From NCBI RefSeq assembly GCF_003626645.1, contig NZ_RBAM01000023.1, forward strand, positions 1 to 57,000: a stretch of DNA of 57,000 nucleotides, read 5' to 3'. This stretch comes from Streptomyces klenkii (lineage in GTDB: Bacteria; Actinomycetota; Actinomycetes; Streptomycetales; Streptomycetaceae). Of this stretch, positions 25,613-32,998 are shown one piece after another (within the stretch, counting starts at the first letter, position 1; every line of letters starts with the position of its first letter). The notes under the pieces were generated by a model. It was given only the letters and a program-made list of their open reading frames with translations. It searched no databases and was not told the DNA's origin. The position numbers and the translations under genes were made by a program.

Positions 25613-26086
25613 TCAGTGGCTCGTGTGGGAAGACCAGATCGCCTGGCTGCCGTCGTAGATGACGACGTTGCCGTCGTCCTGGACGGCCAGCCGCGAACCC
25701 GGGTGGCCCGCCGTCCTGGACGACCAGACGGCGCGGCCCGAGGCGGTGTAGACGACGAAGTTGCCGTCCTCCTGGAACACGGCTCTCCAGCCCTGGCCAA
25801 CGGTTTTGGTGGCCCAGCGGGCTCTGCCGAACTCGTCGTAGATGACGAGGTTGCCGTCCGCCTGCATGACCAGCTGGGCCGTGTTGGAGGTCACCGACTG
25901 GTTCCGCTCCAGGGAGAACGGCGCGTAGAGCGTCTGCGTGGCCGTGGTGCCCGGCTTCACCGTCTTGGCCGCGACGGTTTCGGCGGCCGGGGCGACGTTG
26001 CCGGAAGTCGCTGCGGTCGCCTGTCCGGCGAGTGCCAGCACGGAGAGCGCGGCGGCTGCGACGAGTGTGGTGGTCCGCTTCCTCAC
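25613..26086 (-). CDS. Secreted bulb-type (GNA) mannose-binding lectin
   Basis: 157 aa. A signal peptide (KRTTTLVAAAALSVLALAG ending at ATAA) and a spacer precede one B_lectin domain (about 50-157). Three carbohydrate sites of the QxDxNxVxY type are visible: QADGNLVIYD, QEDGNFVVY and QDDGNVVIYD, each followed by a W-containing turn (RARWATKT, AVWSSRT, AIWSSHT). All three keep Gln, Asp, Asn and Tyr, so all could bind mannose. Start GTG 26086 has AAGGA 7 bases upstream. It is divergent from the P450 gene. A role in binding fungal or plant glycans is likely but not shown. Confidence 0.92.
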   Translation of the reverse strand: MRKRTTTLVAAAALSVLALAGQATAATSGNVAPAAETVAAKTVKPGTTATQTLYAPFSLERNQSVTSNTAQLVMQADGNLVIYDEFGRARWATKTVGQGWRAVFQEDGNFVVYTASGRAVWSSRTAGHPGSRLAVQDDGNVVIYDGSQAIWSSHTSH

Positions 26087-26332
26087 GAAAGATCCTTTCG
26101 TCGAGTGGTGCATCCACAGGGGCTCCCCGGGGTCGGGAGCGCCGCATGTGACGTTGGCATCCCCGTACGCCGGTTGACCGCTGTACGACCGGGGATGACG
26201 CATTCGCATCACCTTTTGGCCGGGGCCGCGCCGGCTTCGTCCAGCACCCCGGCACCCCCAGTGCTCCAGCAACCCGGCAACAGCTCCGAGCCGGCGGCCC
26301 AGCCGTACACCCCCCGCCGCTAGCATCCGCAC

Positions 26333-27544
26333 ATGGATGCGAACGCCGGTTTCGACCCGTGGTCCCCCCAGTCCGTCGCCGACCCGTACCCGGGATACGC
26401 CCGGCTGCGGGCCGCCGGGCGCGCGCACTGGTTCGAGCCGAGCCGCCAGTGGCTGGTGCCGCACTACGAGGACGTACGAGCACTGCTGCGCGACCGGCGG
26501 CTGGGGCGCACGTACCTCCACCGCTTCTCCCACGAGGAGTTCGGGCGCACCGCACCCCCCGCGGCCCACGAGCCGTTCCACGTCCTCAACGGCCACGGCC
26601 TGCTGGATCTCGAACCTCCGGACCACACCCGCATCCGGCGCCTGGTGTCGAAGGCGTTCACCCCGCGCACCGTCGAGAACCTGGCGCCCGTCGTGGCGCG
26701 GCTGGCGGGCGAGCTGGTGGACGACCTGATCGCCGCGGGCGGCGGCGACCTGATCGGCGCGGTCGCCGAGCCGCTGCCCGTGGCCGTCATCGCGGAAATG
26801 CTGGGCATCCCGGCGGCCGACCGGAAGCTGCTGCGGCCCTGGTCGGCCGCGATCTGCGGGATGTACGAGCTCAACCCGGACGAGGAGACGGCGCGGAGTG
26901 CGGTGCGCGCCTCGCTCGACTTCTCCGCCTACCTGCGGGAGCTGATCGCCGACCGTCGCGCGCGCCCCGGCGACGACCTGATCAGCGCCCTCGTGCTGGC
27001 GCACGACGAGGGGGAGCGGCTCACCGAGCAGGAAATGGTCTCCACCTGCGTCCTGCTGCTCAACGCGGGCCACGAGGCCACCGTCAACACCACGGGCAAC
27101 GGCTGGTGGGCGCTCTTCCGCAACCCCGGCGAGCTCGCCGCCCTGCGCGCCGACCCCGGGCTGCTGCCGGGCGCGATCGAGGAACTCATGCGCTACGACA
27201 CGCCGTTGCAGCTCTTCGAACGGTGGGTGCTCGACGACATCGAGATCGCCGGCACGGTCATCCCGCGCGGCAGCGAAGTGGCCCTGCTCTTCGGCTCCGC
27301 CAACCGCGACCCCGCGCGCTTCCGCGCGCCGGACCGCCTGGACATCACCCGCACCGACAACCCCCACATCAGCCTCGGAGCGGGCATCCACTACTGCCTG
27401 GGCGCACCGCTCGCCCGCCTCGAACTCCTCGCCTCCTTCGGTACGTTGCTGCGCCGGGCGCCTCGGCTCCGGCTCGTGACGGAGCCGGAGTGGAAACCGG
27501 GCTTCGTCATCCGGGGGCTGCGGGAGCTGCTCGTCGCCTGCTGA
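26333..27544 (+). CDS. Cytochrome P450
   Basis: 403 aa, normal bacterial class I length. Visible motifs: I-helix LLLNAGHEATVNTTGN (Gly, acid, Thr), K-helix EELMRYDTP (ExxR), and heme loop SLGAGIHYCLGAP with Cys355. The usual Phe of FGxGxHxCLG is Leu348 here, a variant known in some actinobacterial P450s. The EPPDHTRIRRLVSKAFTPR segment near residue 95-115 is typical. The substrate is unknown. No ferredoxin or biosynthetic partner is adjacent, and it is divergent from the lectin gene. Start ATG 26333. Confidence 0.95.
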   Translation: MDANAGFDPWSPQSVADPYPGYARLRAAGRAHWFEPSRQWLVPHYEDVRALLRDRRLGRTYLHRFSHEEFGRTAPPAAHEPFHVLNGHGLLDLEPPDHTRIRRLVSKAFTPRTVENLAPVVARLAGELVDDLIAAGGGDLIGAVAEPLPVAVIAEMLGIPAADRKLLRPWSAAICGMYELNPDEETARSAVRASLDFSAYLRELIADRRARPGDDLISALVLAHDEGERLTEQEMVSTCVLLLNAGHEATVNTTGNGWWALFRNPGELAALRADPGLLPGAIEELMRYDTPLQLFERWVLDDIEIAGTVIPRGSEVALLFGSANRDPARFRAPDRLDITRTDNPHISLGAGIHYCLGAPLARLELLASFGTLLRRAPRLRLVTEPEWKPGFVIRGLRELLVAC

Positions 27545-27769
27545 GCGGGGCGGGGCGCGGCGTGCGGCAACACACCACCCGCACATCCAGTCCCTATGGT
27601 CGCCTTTTCGGGTGGTACGACGCACGGGGTGCATGGCTGGGCACACGGTGGAGAGGGTGACCCTGCCCGGATCGATCACCGCCACCCGGAGAGCCACTCG
27701 CATGCGCCGACTCCCCGCATTTCTGGAACGACCGAACCGCCCGGGCGGCGAGGCCTGACGGCATCAGTG

Positions 27770-28312
27770 ATGCACCTCCGTACGCCGGCGGCCCGGTTCC
27801 TGACCGCCGCCTCGCTCGTCACCGGTCTCGTCCTGACCGGCTGCACGACCTCGCCATCCCGCCCTGCCGCCGACCCGGACGAAGTGATCAAGGCGGCCAC
27901 TCAGCGCCTCACCGACGCGTGCCTCACCCGGCAGGGCCTCACCCCGTACCGCCCAGGGCAGAGCCCGCCGCCGGCCGCCGAACAGCAGCGGGTCTCCGAC
28001 GCGCTCTTCGGCGCGGGCCCGGCGGAGCTGTCCGTCGCCCTGCCCACCGGCCACGTCGTGCGCGCCCACACCGACGGCTGCCTGGCCGCCGCCCAGCAGC
28101 GCCTCTACGGCGACCAGCCCCGCTGGTTCCGGACGTCCGTCATCGTCAACAACCTGGAGCCCGAAGCCGGCCGCACCCACCGCAGCCTCGCCGAAGTCCG
28201 CGACCGGCACCGCGCAGAGATCGCCGACTGGCGGCGGCTGCGCGGACACGCTCTCGCCGCGGCCACCACCCTGCTCGACACCCCACCACCGACGGGAGAC
28301 ACCCGACCATGA
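27770..28312 (+). CDS. Lipoprotein of unknown function
   Basis: 180 aa. A type II signal peptide ends at VLTGC (Cys about residue 24). The mature part is soluble and helix-rich, with a paired Cys pattern (DACLTRQGL, TDGCLAAA). The first half, ITDACLTRQG-like followed by YRPG, recalls Streptomyces membrane-anchored lipoproteins usually annotated hypothetical. No enzyme motif is visible. ATG 27770 is chosen for the lipobox; GTG 27767 is adjacent. Its stop overlaps the start of the next gene by four bases (ATGA), so the two are translated together and probably act together outside the membrane. Confidence 0.85.
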   Translation: MHLRTPAARFLTAASLVTGLVLTGCTTSPSRPAADPDEVIKAATQRLTDACLTRQGLTPYRPGQSPPPAAEQQRVSDALFGAGPAELSVALPTGHVVRAHTDGCLAAAQQRLYGDQPRWFRTSVIVNNLEPEAGRTHRSLAEVRDRHRAEIADWRRLRGHALAAATTLLDTPPPTGDTRP

Positions 28313-28680
28313 AGCGCCTGACCGCCCTCCTCGCCGCCGCTCTCATCTGCACCGGCACCGTCCTGGCCACGTCGGCCGACGCCGAGGCGGTGTCCTGCCG
28401 CCGCGGCTACTTCTGCGTCTGGACGCACGCGAACTTCGACGGCATGAAGATCGAGCACAGCGGCGACGACCACTGGTGGGAGGGCAACATGAACAACCAG
28501 GACTCCTCCTGGGCGAACCACGGCGTCTCCGGCCCGGGCGTCAAGGACCACGTCAAGATCTACGACGGCCGCGAGCTGACGGGCGGCGTCACCCTCTGCC
28601 TGGCTCCCGGGCAGGAGATCAGCTACAACGGGGGCGCGAACGACAAGGGCGGCTCCCACACCTGGGCCTCCCGCTGCTGA
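28309..28680 (+). CDS. Secreted peptidase inhibitor family I36 / beta-gamma-crystallin-like protein
   Basis: 123 aa. A signal peptide (KRLTALLAAALICTGTVLAT ending near ADAEA) is followed by a domain starting CRRGYFCVWTHANFDG. This is the sequence type annotated as peptidase inhibitor I36, after the Streptomyces metalloproteinase inhibitor SMI, with a crystallin-like fold. Two Cys near the start and two near the end (VTLCLAPG, ASRC) suggest disulfides. Start ATG 28309 overlaps the preceding lipoprotein stop. A strong bidirectional hairpin follows. Inhibition of a protease is inferred from family naming only. Confidence 0.88.
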   Translation: MKRLTALLAAALICTGTVLATSADAEAVSCRRGYFCVWTHANFDGMKIEHSGDDHWWEGNMNNQDSSWANHGVSGPGVKDHVKIYDGRELTGGVTLCLAPGQEISYNGGANDKGGSHTWASRC

Positions 28681-28717
28681 AGTTCCACGGAGGAACGCCC
28701 CGTAGAACGGGCCGCGT

Positions 28718-28745
28718 GCCCCGCCGCGCAGTGCGGCGGCGGGGC
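28718..28745. terminator. Bidirectional hairpin terminator
   Basis: GCCCCGCCGC (28718-28727) pairs with GCGGCGGGGC (28736-28745) around an 8-base loop. It sits between the convergent I36-type gene and the phosphotransferase gene, ending one base before the latter's stop codon. Confidence 0.75.
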
Positions 28746-28746
28746 G

Positions 28747-29670
28747 TCAGGCCGTGCCGAACCAGGCCTCGGCCAGTGAGGACAGCGTCCCGTCGGTGGG
28801 CGCGGGCAGTTCCCGCAGGTACCAGGGGAGATTGCTGTACACGTGCAGCAAGGTGTACGCGAGCAGTTCGGCCGGCGCGAACGTCCGGCCGTACGCCGCG
28901 GCGAGCCGGGCCAGCAGCTCCGGATCGCCCCGGGTGACGAACAGGCCGACCCCGACGAAGTCGTAGGCACGGTCACCGATCATGGCCGGCTCGAAGTCGA
29001 AGAGCCCGGTCAGGTGCCGGCCGGCCGGGTCGACCAGGAGGTGCTGCCGCATCACCTCGGTGTGCAGCAGGGAACGGCGCGGCGCACGCGGCAGCGGTAC
29101 CGAGTCCAGGAACTCCGGGATCTGCTCCAGCCAGGCCGCCGGCAGACCGCGTGCCCGCTGCTGTGTCACGGCACCCGCGCGCCGGCGGTCCAGGAAGGCG
29201 CCCCAGTCCCCGGGGCCCAGCACGTCCTCCAGGGGACCGGGGTCGAGGGAGTGGAGCTCGGCCAGCATCTCGCCGACCTCGGCAACGAGCCGTTCATGGC
29301 CGGCTCGCGGTATGCGCCCCCAGACACCGGCCAGACCCTCGCCGCGCAGGCGGGTCATCAGGACGTACTGCCAGCCGTTCTCGTACGGGCCGAACGCGCG
29401 CACCTGCGGCGTCGCAACAGGCAGCCGCCCGTAGAGGTGCGACAGCACCCGCCCCTCGGCGACGCCGTCCCGGGCAGCGGACCCGGGAAACAGCTTCAGG
29501 ACGTGCTCGTCACCCACCGCGTAAACCGGCTGCGTCCCTTCCGTGAACCGCACCAGCGGCGCACCACCCAGCCCGAGACGCCGGCAGAGGTCCTCCACCC
29601 CCGGCCGCATCACGGCCTCGTCCGGTACGACCGCATCCCACTCTTCGTCAGCCTCCACGGGCGGCAACAT
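28747..29670 (-). CDS. Aminoglycoside phosphotransferase (APH)-fold kinase, hygromycin-kinase-like
   Basis: 307 aa. APH fold: VYAVGDEHVLKLFPG (ATP-binding Lys), the RVLSHLYGRLPVATPQVRAF region, then the catalytic loop LLHTEVMRQHLLVD and the metal motif GLFDFEPAMIGDRAYDF. In most APH kinases the loop reads HGDLxxxN; here Asp and Asn are replaced (HTEVMRxH), the pattern I associate with the hygromycin B 7''-O-kinase subgroup. The substrate cannot be assigned and resistance is not implied. ATG 29670 (MLPPVEADEEW) is preferred to an upstream in-frame start. It is monocistronic on this strand. Confidence 0.88.
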   Translation of the reverse strand: MLPPVEADEEWDAVVPDEAVMRPGVEDLCRRLGLGGAPLVRFTEGTQPVYAVGDEHVLKLFPGSAARDGVAEGRVLSHLYGRLPVATPQVRAFGPYENGWQYVLMTRLRGEGLAGVWGRIPRAGHERLVAEVGEMLAELHSLDPGPLEDVLGPGDWGAFLDRRRAGAVTQQRARGLPAAWLEQIPEFLDSVPLPRAPRRSLLHTEVMRQHLLVDPAGRHLTGLFDFEPAMIGDRAYDFVGVGLFVTRGDPELLARLAAAYGRTFAPAELLAYTLLHVYSNLPWYLRELPAPTDGTLSSLAEAWFGTA

Positions 29671-29819
29671 GATCAGGACCGTAGGCCGACGCCCGCGGAG
29701 GGGCAACGGAGTTTCGCGGCCGGGTCCCTTGTGCGCAAGCTACTGCCGGGGTCTGACAATCGGTCCGCGCAGGTGCTCATGGCCTTGGATTCGGGGGCTG
29801 TGGTGGTCAGGATGAGGGC

Positions 29820-30710
29820 ATGAAGATTGGGATTGCTCTTCCTCAGTTCGGAGATCATGCCCGGGCCGAGCTGGTCGCCGGGTTCGCGCGGGATGCCGAG
29901 GCTGCCGGGTTCGACTCCTTGTGGGTCGGGGACCGTGCGCTGGCGCCCGTCGCGCCCAGCGACCTGTATCCGGGATACACCCCCGACAACCCCTATCCAC
30001 CCGGCTTCAAGACTGTCCTGGACCCGCTCACCGTGCTGACCGTCGCCGCCGCGGCGACGAGTCGCGTGCGGCTCGGTACCAGTACGCTCAACGCGCCCTG
30101 GTATCCGCCGCTGCTGCTCGCGCGGACGCTCACGTCGATCGACCAGGTCAGCAACGGCCGGCTGGACGCCGGGCTGGGGATCGGGTGGATGCGGGACGAG
30201 CACGCCGCCGTCAACTCCGACTTCAGCAAGCGGGGCGCCCGCTTGGACGAGATCCTCGACATTCTTCATGGCATCTGGAGCGAAGACGTCTTCGGTCATG
30301 AAGGGGGCCACTGGACCATTCCCCGCTCGTACTTCGGCCTGCACCCCGTCCAGCGGCCCGGCCCGCCCGTCCTCCTGGGCGGTGTCTCCGCCGCCGCCAT
30401 GCGCCGCATCGGCAGCCGCGCCGACGGCTGGGTCGGCATCACCCTGCCGCCCGAGGCCCGCGCCGGGCTGTGGGCGACGGCCCGGCGTGCCGCGGAGGAA
30501 GCCGGGCGCGACCCGGACGCGCTCCAGCAGCACATCCGCCACAACCCGGGCCCGGACGCCTCCAGCGAGGACATCGCGGCGGTTCTGGCGGACGTACGGG
30601 ACTCCGGCGCCGACGGCTGCTTCATCGACCTGCACCAGTGCGTACCGACGCCGGAGCGGGCACTGGAGCTCGGCATCAAGACCCTCGAACGCGTGCGCTC
30701 CGGCCGCTAG
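29820..30710 (+). CDS. LLM-class F420-dependent oxidoreductase
   Basis: 296 aa. A luciferase-like (beta/alpha)8 barrel: KIGIALPQFG at the start, FDSLWVGDRAL, then RVRLGTSTLNAPWYPPLLLA, LDAGLGIGWMRDEHAA and PPVLLGGVSAAAMRRIGSRA. These are the signatures of the F420-dependent TIGR03619-like subgroup. Flavin versus F420 use is inferred from subfamily resemblance and the genus. The substrate is unknown. The ATG at 29820 has a weak upstream site (AGGATGAGGG). It is monocistronic and divergent from the kinase gene. Confidence 0.92.
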   Translation: MKIGIALPQFGDHARAELVAGFARDAEAAGFDSLWVGDRALAPVAPSDLYPGYTPDNPYPPGFKTVLDPLTVLTVAAAATSRVRLGTSTLNAPWYPPLLLARTLTSIDQVSNGRLDAGLGIGWMRDEHAAVNSDFSKRGARLDEILDILHGIWSEDVFGHEGGHWTIPRSYFGLHPVQRPGPPVLLGGVSAAAMRRIGSRADGWVGITLPPEARAGLWATARRAAEEAGRDPDALQQHIRHNPGPDASSEDIAAVLADVRDSGADGCFIDLHQCVPTPERALELGIKTLERVRSGR

Positions 30711-30722
30711 CCCCGTGAGCTT

Positions 30723-32057
30723 CTACCCCCGTGAGGCAGCGGCGGCGAGGCGGGTGCGGACGCCCATGTCGTAGGGGCACTGCGGGCGCAAGCTGACCCG
30801 TTCGCTCAGCAGGGCGCGCGCCAAGCCGAGGCGCCCCGCGTGCAAGGCGGCCTCCACCAGGGTCCTCTGGAGGGCGTCGCGCTGGGCGTGGCTGCCGCCG
30901 AAGACGTGGAAGCGGTGCCGGAGGGGAAGCAGCAGATCGACGGCCTCGTCGTACTGCTGCTTCCCGTACGCCACGAGGGCCCGGGAGACGGGCAGGCCGA
31001 TCTCGGCCGTCATCGGGACGTTGGACAGAGCGGAAGACGCGCCCGGCCCGGTGTCCCGGAGCCACGCCTCGCGGTCGCGGATGAGCCGTTCGGCGTCGGC
31101 GATGCGGTCCGCCCCGACGTAGGCCATCACGGCGTGGACGTCGTTGAAGGCGTAGTAGGCGCCGTCCCGCCGCCGCTCCCAGGCGTCGGCGAGGGCGGGC
31201 CAGCGGTCGCCGGTGCCGGCCCCCGCGAGGTGCAGCCGCCACAGCAGTGACGCCGCGTCGAGCAGTTCCATCGCCGCGCCGGGCGAGTCCTTGTGGTGCA
31301 GGGCGGCGTCGTAGACGGCCAGAACCCGGTCCGTGCGCCCCGTCTCCAGGACGTACAGGGCGTAGTGCCACCAGTTGTGCACGTCCAGATAGTTGCCGTC
31401 GGACCAGTCGTCCCTGCGGGCGTCGAGGTAGCGGATGCCGTCCTCGTACCGGCCCTGCATCTCGTAGGCGTGCACGACGGCATGGATGCCCCACACGTCG
31501 CGCGCGTTGCGCTCCACGGCCTCCAGCGCCACGCGCTCGGCCAGGCCGTAGTGGCCGGCTTCTTCGAGACCGAAGGCGTACATGCCCTGGAGCAGGCCGT
31601 AGTGGGGGTCGTCCGCGTCCCAGGCGGTCAGCGCGCCGCCGATGCGGTCGCGCAGCAGGACGGCGTTGCCGGTGAAGAAGTCGGTCTGGTGCCCCACCGC
31701 GAGGGCGAGCGCGTCCTTCGGGTGCGCCACGGCGAGCTCGGCGAGCACTGCGCCGGCCCGGTGGATGTCGCCGCCGAGCCACGCGGCGGCGGCCTCGGCG
31801 TGCATGCGCTCACGGGGTGTCAGGTCCGCGTCGGGTACGGCCTGCCGGAACTCCCGGAACGACTTCGCCGCCCCGGCCGCGTCCTTCTCCTCCGTGCCCA
31901 TCAGCCCGAGGTACGCCATGAGGACGTTTCCCATGGGCGAGCGGGGCGCGGCGTCGAGCACCGCCCGGGCCTCCGTGGTCACCTCTTCGCGGAAGAAGAG
32001 CAGATGGTCCAGCGCCTTCTCGTAGTGCCGCACCGCGTCGGCGCCGGTGTGCGTCAT
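30723..32057 (-). CDS. Tetratricopeptide-repeat protein (TTC38-like)
   Basis: 444 aa, helical throughout with degenerate TPR units: HYEKALDHLLFF, ADLTPRERMHAEAAAAWLGG, HYGLLQGMYAFGLEEAGHYG, VHAVVHAYEMQGRYEDGIRY-type helices and HNWWHYALYVLETGR. The order (an HPKDALALAVGHQTDFFTG helix followed by the HNWWHYAL signature) is that of the TTC38-like family found in bacteria and eukaryotes. Function is unknown; the protein is cytoplasmic with no signal. ATG 32057 was chosen; in-frame GTG codons about 24 bases upstream are possible. It ends 12 bases from the convergent oxidoreductase gene. Confidence 0.85.
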   Translation of the reverse strand: MTHTGADAVRHYEKALDHLLFFREEVTTEARAVLDAAPRSPMGNVLMAYLGLMGTEEKDAAGAAKSFREFRQAVPDADLTPRERMHAEAAAAWLGGDIHRAGAVLAELAVAHPKDALALAVGHQTDFFTGNAVLLRDRIGGALTAWDADDPHYGLLQGMYAFGLEEAGHYGLAERVALEAVERNARDVWGIHAVVHAYEMQGRYEDGIRYLDARRDDWSDGNYLDVHNWWHYALYVLETGRTDRVLAVYDAALHHKDSPGAAMELLDAASLLWRLHLAGAGTGDRWPALADAWERRRDGAYYAFNDVHAVMAYVGADRIADAERLIRDREAWLRDTGPGASSALSNVPMTAEIGLPVSRALVAYGKQQYDEAVDLLLPLRHRFHVFGGSHAQRDALQRTLVEAALHAGRLGLARALLSERVSLRPQCPYDMGVRTRLAAAASRG

Positions 32058-32208
32058 CGCATGGGCGTGCCGGTCCGCTCCCACAGCCTCAACCGTCCTT
32101 CCGCAGGGATCTCGTGTGCACGCTAGAGCCTGCCCCGCCGGTCCGGCCGGAAGCGTGGTGCCTGTCATCGGAGGCGTTGTCAGTGGCGGGTGCGATGCTG
32201 CGTCTGTG

Positions 32209-32271
32209 CGGCACGAGTACACGAGTACGTGCCGTACCGCTGTCACCTGCTGTAACGCTGTCACGTGCTGT
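32209..32271 (+). repeat. Cluster of inverted and direct repeats between divergent genes
   Basis: CGGCACG (32209-32215) and CGTGCCG (32228-32234) flank two copies of ACGAGTAC. Next come two 16-bp direct repeats CGCTGTCACSTGCTGT (32238-32253 and 32256-32271) with one mismatch and an 18-bp period. They end 42 bases before the GTG at 32313 and could serve as regulator sites. Confidence 0.6.
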
Positions 32272-32312
32272 CCGAGCAGCACCGAAGACACCGAAGACGA
32301 GGAGAACCTCCT

Positions 32313-32924
32313 GTGCGCATCGTGGTGAGTGAGTTCATGAGTCTGGACGGCGTCGTGCAGGCGCCGGGCGGGCCCGAGGAGGACACCGACGGCGGCTTCG
32401 CCCACGGCGGCTGGTCGCACCCCTTCTTCGACCCGGAGGTGGTGGGCGGAGCCTTCGCCGACGCGCTGGCGAAGGCCGAGGCGCTGCTGTTCGGGCGCCG
32501 CACATGGCAGACGATGGCCGCGGCGTGGCCTGAGCGGGCCGGGGACCCGTTCGCCGACCGGATGAACGCCATCCCGAAGTACGTGGTGTCCCGGACGCTG
32601 AGCGACGAGGACCTGACGTGGGACAACACCACGCGCATCCCCGGCGGCGAGGCCGTCCCCCGCATCCGGCAGCTGCGCGAGGGCGGCGGGGGCGACCTGC
32701 TGGTCATGGGGAGCCCCTCGCTCGTGCGGGCGCTCCTGCGGGAGGGCATGGTCGACGAGCTCCGGCTCGTGATCATGCCGGTGCTCCTCGGCGGCGGTAA
32801 GTCGATCTTCCCCGGCGACGGTGCGCAGCGCCCGCTCGAACTGGTCTCCACCGCCACCAGCCCCGCCGGCGCGCAGGTGTCCACCTACCGGCCGGTCGCC
32901 GAGAAGGAGAAGGATAAAGAGTAG
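32313..32924 (+). CDS. Dihydrofolate reductase-family (RibD C-terminal-like) protein
   Basis: 203 aa. It opens with RIVVSEFMSLDGVVQAPGGP, the standard N-terminus of the DHFR/RibD-C group in actinobacteria. This is followed by AEALLFGRRTWQTMAAAWP, YVVSRTL, GGDLLVMGSPSLVRALL (NADP(H)-binding turn) and ELRLVIMPVLLGGGKSIFPG. These proteins are NADPH-dependent reductases of unknown substrate, usually not true DHFR. Start GTG 32313 has GGAG 8 bases upstream; an upstream in-frame ATG has none. Confidence 0.9.
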   Translation: MRIVVSEFMSLDGVVQAPGGPEEDTDGGFAHGGWSHPFFDPEVVGGAFADALAKAEALLFGRRTWQTMAAAWPERAGDPFADRMNAIPKYVVSRTLSDEDLTWDNTTRIPGGEAVPRIRQLREGGGGDLLVMGSPSLVRALLREGMVDELRLVIMPVLLGGGKSIFPGDGAQRPLELVSTATSPAGAQVSTYRPVAEKEKDKE

Positions 32925-32998
32925 GCGGGGGCTCCGGCCCTGCACGGCCCTGCGCTCCGCGACAGGACCGAAGCTCCCGTAGCAGCCGTTGGCGGGTG

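Noticed and set aside
25561..25620. GGCTCAAGC-type short repeats after the RNase gene
   Set aside because: Imperfect 9-10 bp simple repeats at the lectin 3' end; no stem or conserved spacing to suggest function.
26087..27703. Upstream extension of the lectin frame through the P450 gene
   Set aside because: An in-frame start with ribosome site and signal peptide at 26086 defines the lectin; the rest is antisense to the P450.
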